Source of the DNA: Candidatus Edwardsbacteria bacterium RifOxyA12_full_54_48
GTDB taxonomy: Bacteria > Edwardsbacteria > AC1 > EtOH8
DNA: 64,000 bases
Assembly: GCA_001777915.1 (NCBI GenBank)
Contig: MFFN01000003.1
Coordinates: forward strand, 1 to 64,000
Reading direction: 5' to 3'
In this document: positions 62,484-64,000 of the stretch, one piece after another
Layout: each line of letters starts with the position of its first letter
Numbering within the stretch: position 1 is the stretch's first letter
Notes under the pieces: generated by a model
What the model was told of the DNA's origin: nothing
Seen by the model: the letters and a program-made list of their open reading frames with translations, nothing else
Database searches by the model: none
Made by a program: the position numbers and the translations under genes

Positions 62484-63785
62484 TTAAAAGGTTTTTGCAT
62501 ATTGTTTATGCGCAGCGAATAAATTCGAAATTGAATAACCCAGCCTATGTGCGGGAATGACCATCATAAACATGATTACCATTTCAGTCGAAATGACTAC
62601 AATTGCAGCGCCATTTAAGTTCCAATAAGGGATTACAATGAACGACAAGATCATGGACACAATACTGCCAGACAACAAGGCTCTCATATACTTGTTTTTG
62701 TGCCCAATATTCAAAAGAATCTGAGTCCCAAATATATTGTCTATAAAAACCATTAACGGCATCAAAGACATGATTTTAATTAGGCTTGAAACTTCCGGCA
62801 GCCGCTCTCCAGCAATAAGTAACACTAAATAGTCGGACGCGGCCCATAATCCAATCGATAATAAAACAAATGCGACCAAACCAACAAATAGCACCTTGCG
62901 CAACAACATGAGCGCTTGTAATTTTGCGGTGTGAAACAACAATCCTACCCTGGGAAATAAAGCTGCCGAAATGGGATTGCACACATTGACTGCTGCGGAT
63001 ATGATTTTTTGGGCGATAGAATAATATCCAACAATTTGATAAGAGGCAAACATTCCAAGTGTTATTATCGGGCTGTTACTATATATTATCATTGATATTT
63101 GGGATACAAATACGTGCCAACCGTCAATTAATTGATCCTTTATTTCCCTTACTGTTGGTATCTGCAATTTGATCTGATACTTGGTAACACAATGGACCAT
63201 AGAAACGATTCCCGGAATAATAATACCGCAAACCTGAATAATTATTGCCAACCTGTAATCACTTTCCCCTCTAATAAATACAAATATCCCGAGCGTGGAT
63301 AACACCTTTCCAGATAAATTAAATAACGCAATGTACTTCATTTTTTCAATGCCTTGGTAAAACCATTGAGGCAATAATACATTTCCGATGACTGCGCCAA
63401 AAGCAATTGAATACAAAAACCAATTTTCATGTAATTTGGGTATTAATAATACCAATAACGCAACGACTATGCCGCAAATAAACATCAACAATGTTTTAAC
63501 AAACAGCACTTCATTGAATATTTTCAATATCTTTGCCGGATCAGATCTATTAACAGCTATCTGTTTAGTAGCGGTAAGATTAAATCCATAATCTACAATA
63601 ACCACAAAATAATATATGAATGCAAATACAAATGCCATCAAACCAAAGTTTTTCGGACCCAACATACGCACTAAAAATGGGAACGTTATAAATGGTAACA
63701 CATAGTTGGCTATCTGGACAACATACAAATAAAAAAGATTCTCGATTAATACTTTCCTCAAGACATCACCACTCCTATCCTTCAT
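62484..63785 (-). CDS. Polysaccharide flippase (Wzx, MOP superfamily)
   Basis: 433 residues from the ATG at 63785, which overlaps the upstream stop as ATGA; a GTG two codons earlier is less likely. About 12 membrane helices. ENLFYLYVVQIANYVLPFIT and MLGPKNFGLMAFVFAFIYYF near the N-terminus are hallmarks of Wzx transporters. It is the third flippase in the window and the only one in the A+T-rich part, indicating a separate glycan or a replaced module. Confidence 0.88.
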   Translation of the reverse strand: MKDRSGDVLRKVLIENLFYLYVVQIANYVLPFITFPFLVRMLGPKNFGLMAFVFAFIYYFVVIVDYGFNLTATKQIAVNRSDPAKILKIFNEVLFVKTLLMFICGIVVALLVLLIPKLHENWFLYSIAFGAVIGNVLLPQWFYQGIEKMKYIALFNLSGKVLSTLGIFVFIRGESDYRLAIIIQVCGIIIPGIVSMVHCVTKYQIKLQIPTVREIKDQLIDGWHVFVSQISMIIYSNSPIITLGMFASYQIVGYYSIAQKIISAAVNVCNPISAALFPRVGLLFHTAKLQALMLLRKVLFVGLVAFVLLSIGLWAASDYLVLLIAGERLPEVSSLIKIMSLMPLMVFIDNIFGTQILLNIGHKNKYMRALLSGSIVSMILSFIVIPYWNLNGAAIVVISTEMVIMFMMVIPAHRLGYSISNLFAAHKQYAKTF

Positions 63786-64000
63786 TTCCACTTAACGATA
63801 CCTGTATTATTATCGATTTCACAGTCTATCATTTTATTAAACAATGCATATAATATCCAGAAAATAGCACCGTACGCAAATGAAGTGATCACGATCTCAA
63901 CCGAACTGTTTATTATTGATAAAAGAAACACCGGCAATAATAAGGAGCCAAAGGGTATAACATCTTTTTTGTTAATTTTACTTCTCCGTGCTATTTTAAT
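63782..64000 (-). CDS. Membrane protein, C-terminal fragment (cut by window edge)
   Basis: The frame is open from base 64000 to a TGA at 63782-63784, giving 72 residues. Two hydrophobic helices are visible (IPFGSLLLPVFLLSII and VIVITSFAYGAIFWILYALF-like region) before a polar C-terminal tail ending NNTGIVKWK. It is translationally coupled to the flippase by ATGA. An O-antigen polymerase or similar multi-pass protein would be usual beside a flippase, but the fragment is too short to decide. Confidence 0.6.
   Translation of the reverse strand: MKIARRSKINKKDVIPFGSLLLPVFLLSIINSSVEIVITSFAYGAIFWILYALFNKMIDCEIDNNTGIVKWK

Overview
The window is chromosomal DNA from a diderm (Gram-negative-type) bacterium. 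Nearly everything is encoded on the minus strand; only lptF-lptG run on the plus strand. lptFG, a SprA-like giant outer-membrane protein, type IV pilus motor genes and a very long surface-glycan locus together suggest a member of the FCB or a neighbouring candidate phylum (Edwardsbacteria, TA06 or WOR-3-like lineages would fit). That placement is inference: there is no rRNA or other phylogenetic marker here. The first 56 kb is moderately G+C-rich; the last 8 kb is visibly A+T-rich.

Layout. (1) 1-12.0 kb: first glycan block, with GT2 and GT4 glycosyltransferases, a Wzx-type flippase, a DUF2304/GT2 pair, two FkbM methyltransferases, a third methyltransferase and two TMTC-like membrane proteins (one cut by the window edge). 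(2) 12.1-24.1 kb: type IV pilus block. In transcription order it holds three consecutive PilB-type ATPases, PilT, PilC, a membrane-bound sigma-54 activator that looks like PilS and PilR merged into one protein, a HAMP protein fused in frame to a complete type IV prepilin, and a normal pilin. Both pilin genes are preceded by good -24/-12 promoters, and a palindrome with a third half-site lies where an activator site would be expected. (3) 24.1-30.2 kb: a membrane-anchored ComEA-like helix-hairpin-helix protein and a 1884-residue SprA homologue. (4) 30.3-35.4 kb: lptF-lptG, a 107-bp inverted repeat and a strong terminator, then ahcY and metK of the methyl cycle. (5) 35.5-56.3 kb: second glycan block, with sugar-nucleotide synthesis (nucleotidyltransferase, PGI/PMI, acetyltransferase, aminotransferase, WbpM-like dehydratase), two initiating sugar-phosphate transferases, two Wzy/WaaL-like proteins, Wzz, Wzx, several glycosyltransferases, and an acyl carrier protein/ketoacyl synthase III/acyltransferase cassette. 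(6) 56.3-64 kb: A+T-rich extension with a DUF362 iron-sulfur protein, glycosyltransferases, a methyltransferase, an orphan secreted or anchored protein and a third flippase.

The most unusual region is 12.3-16.3 kb. A prepilin is built as the C-terminal third of a HAMP transmembrane protein, so prepilin peptidase would have to cut it out of a 190-residue 'leader'. Its gene and that of a close pilin paralogue both carry sigma-54 promoters next to a one-component membrane sigma-54 activator lacking both histidine-kinase ATPase and receiver domains. I propose these form one sensory/pilus regulatory unit; the fusion and promoters are visible in the sequence, the signalling model is inference.
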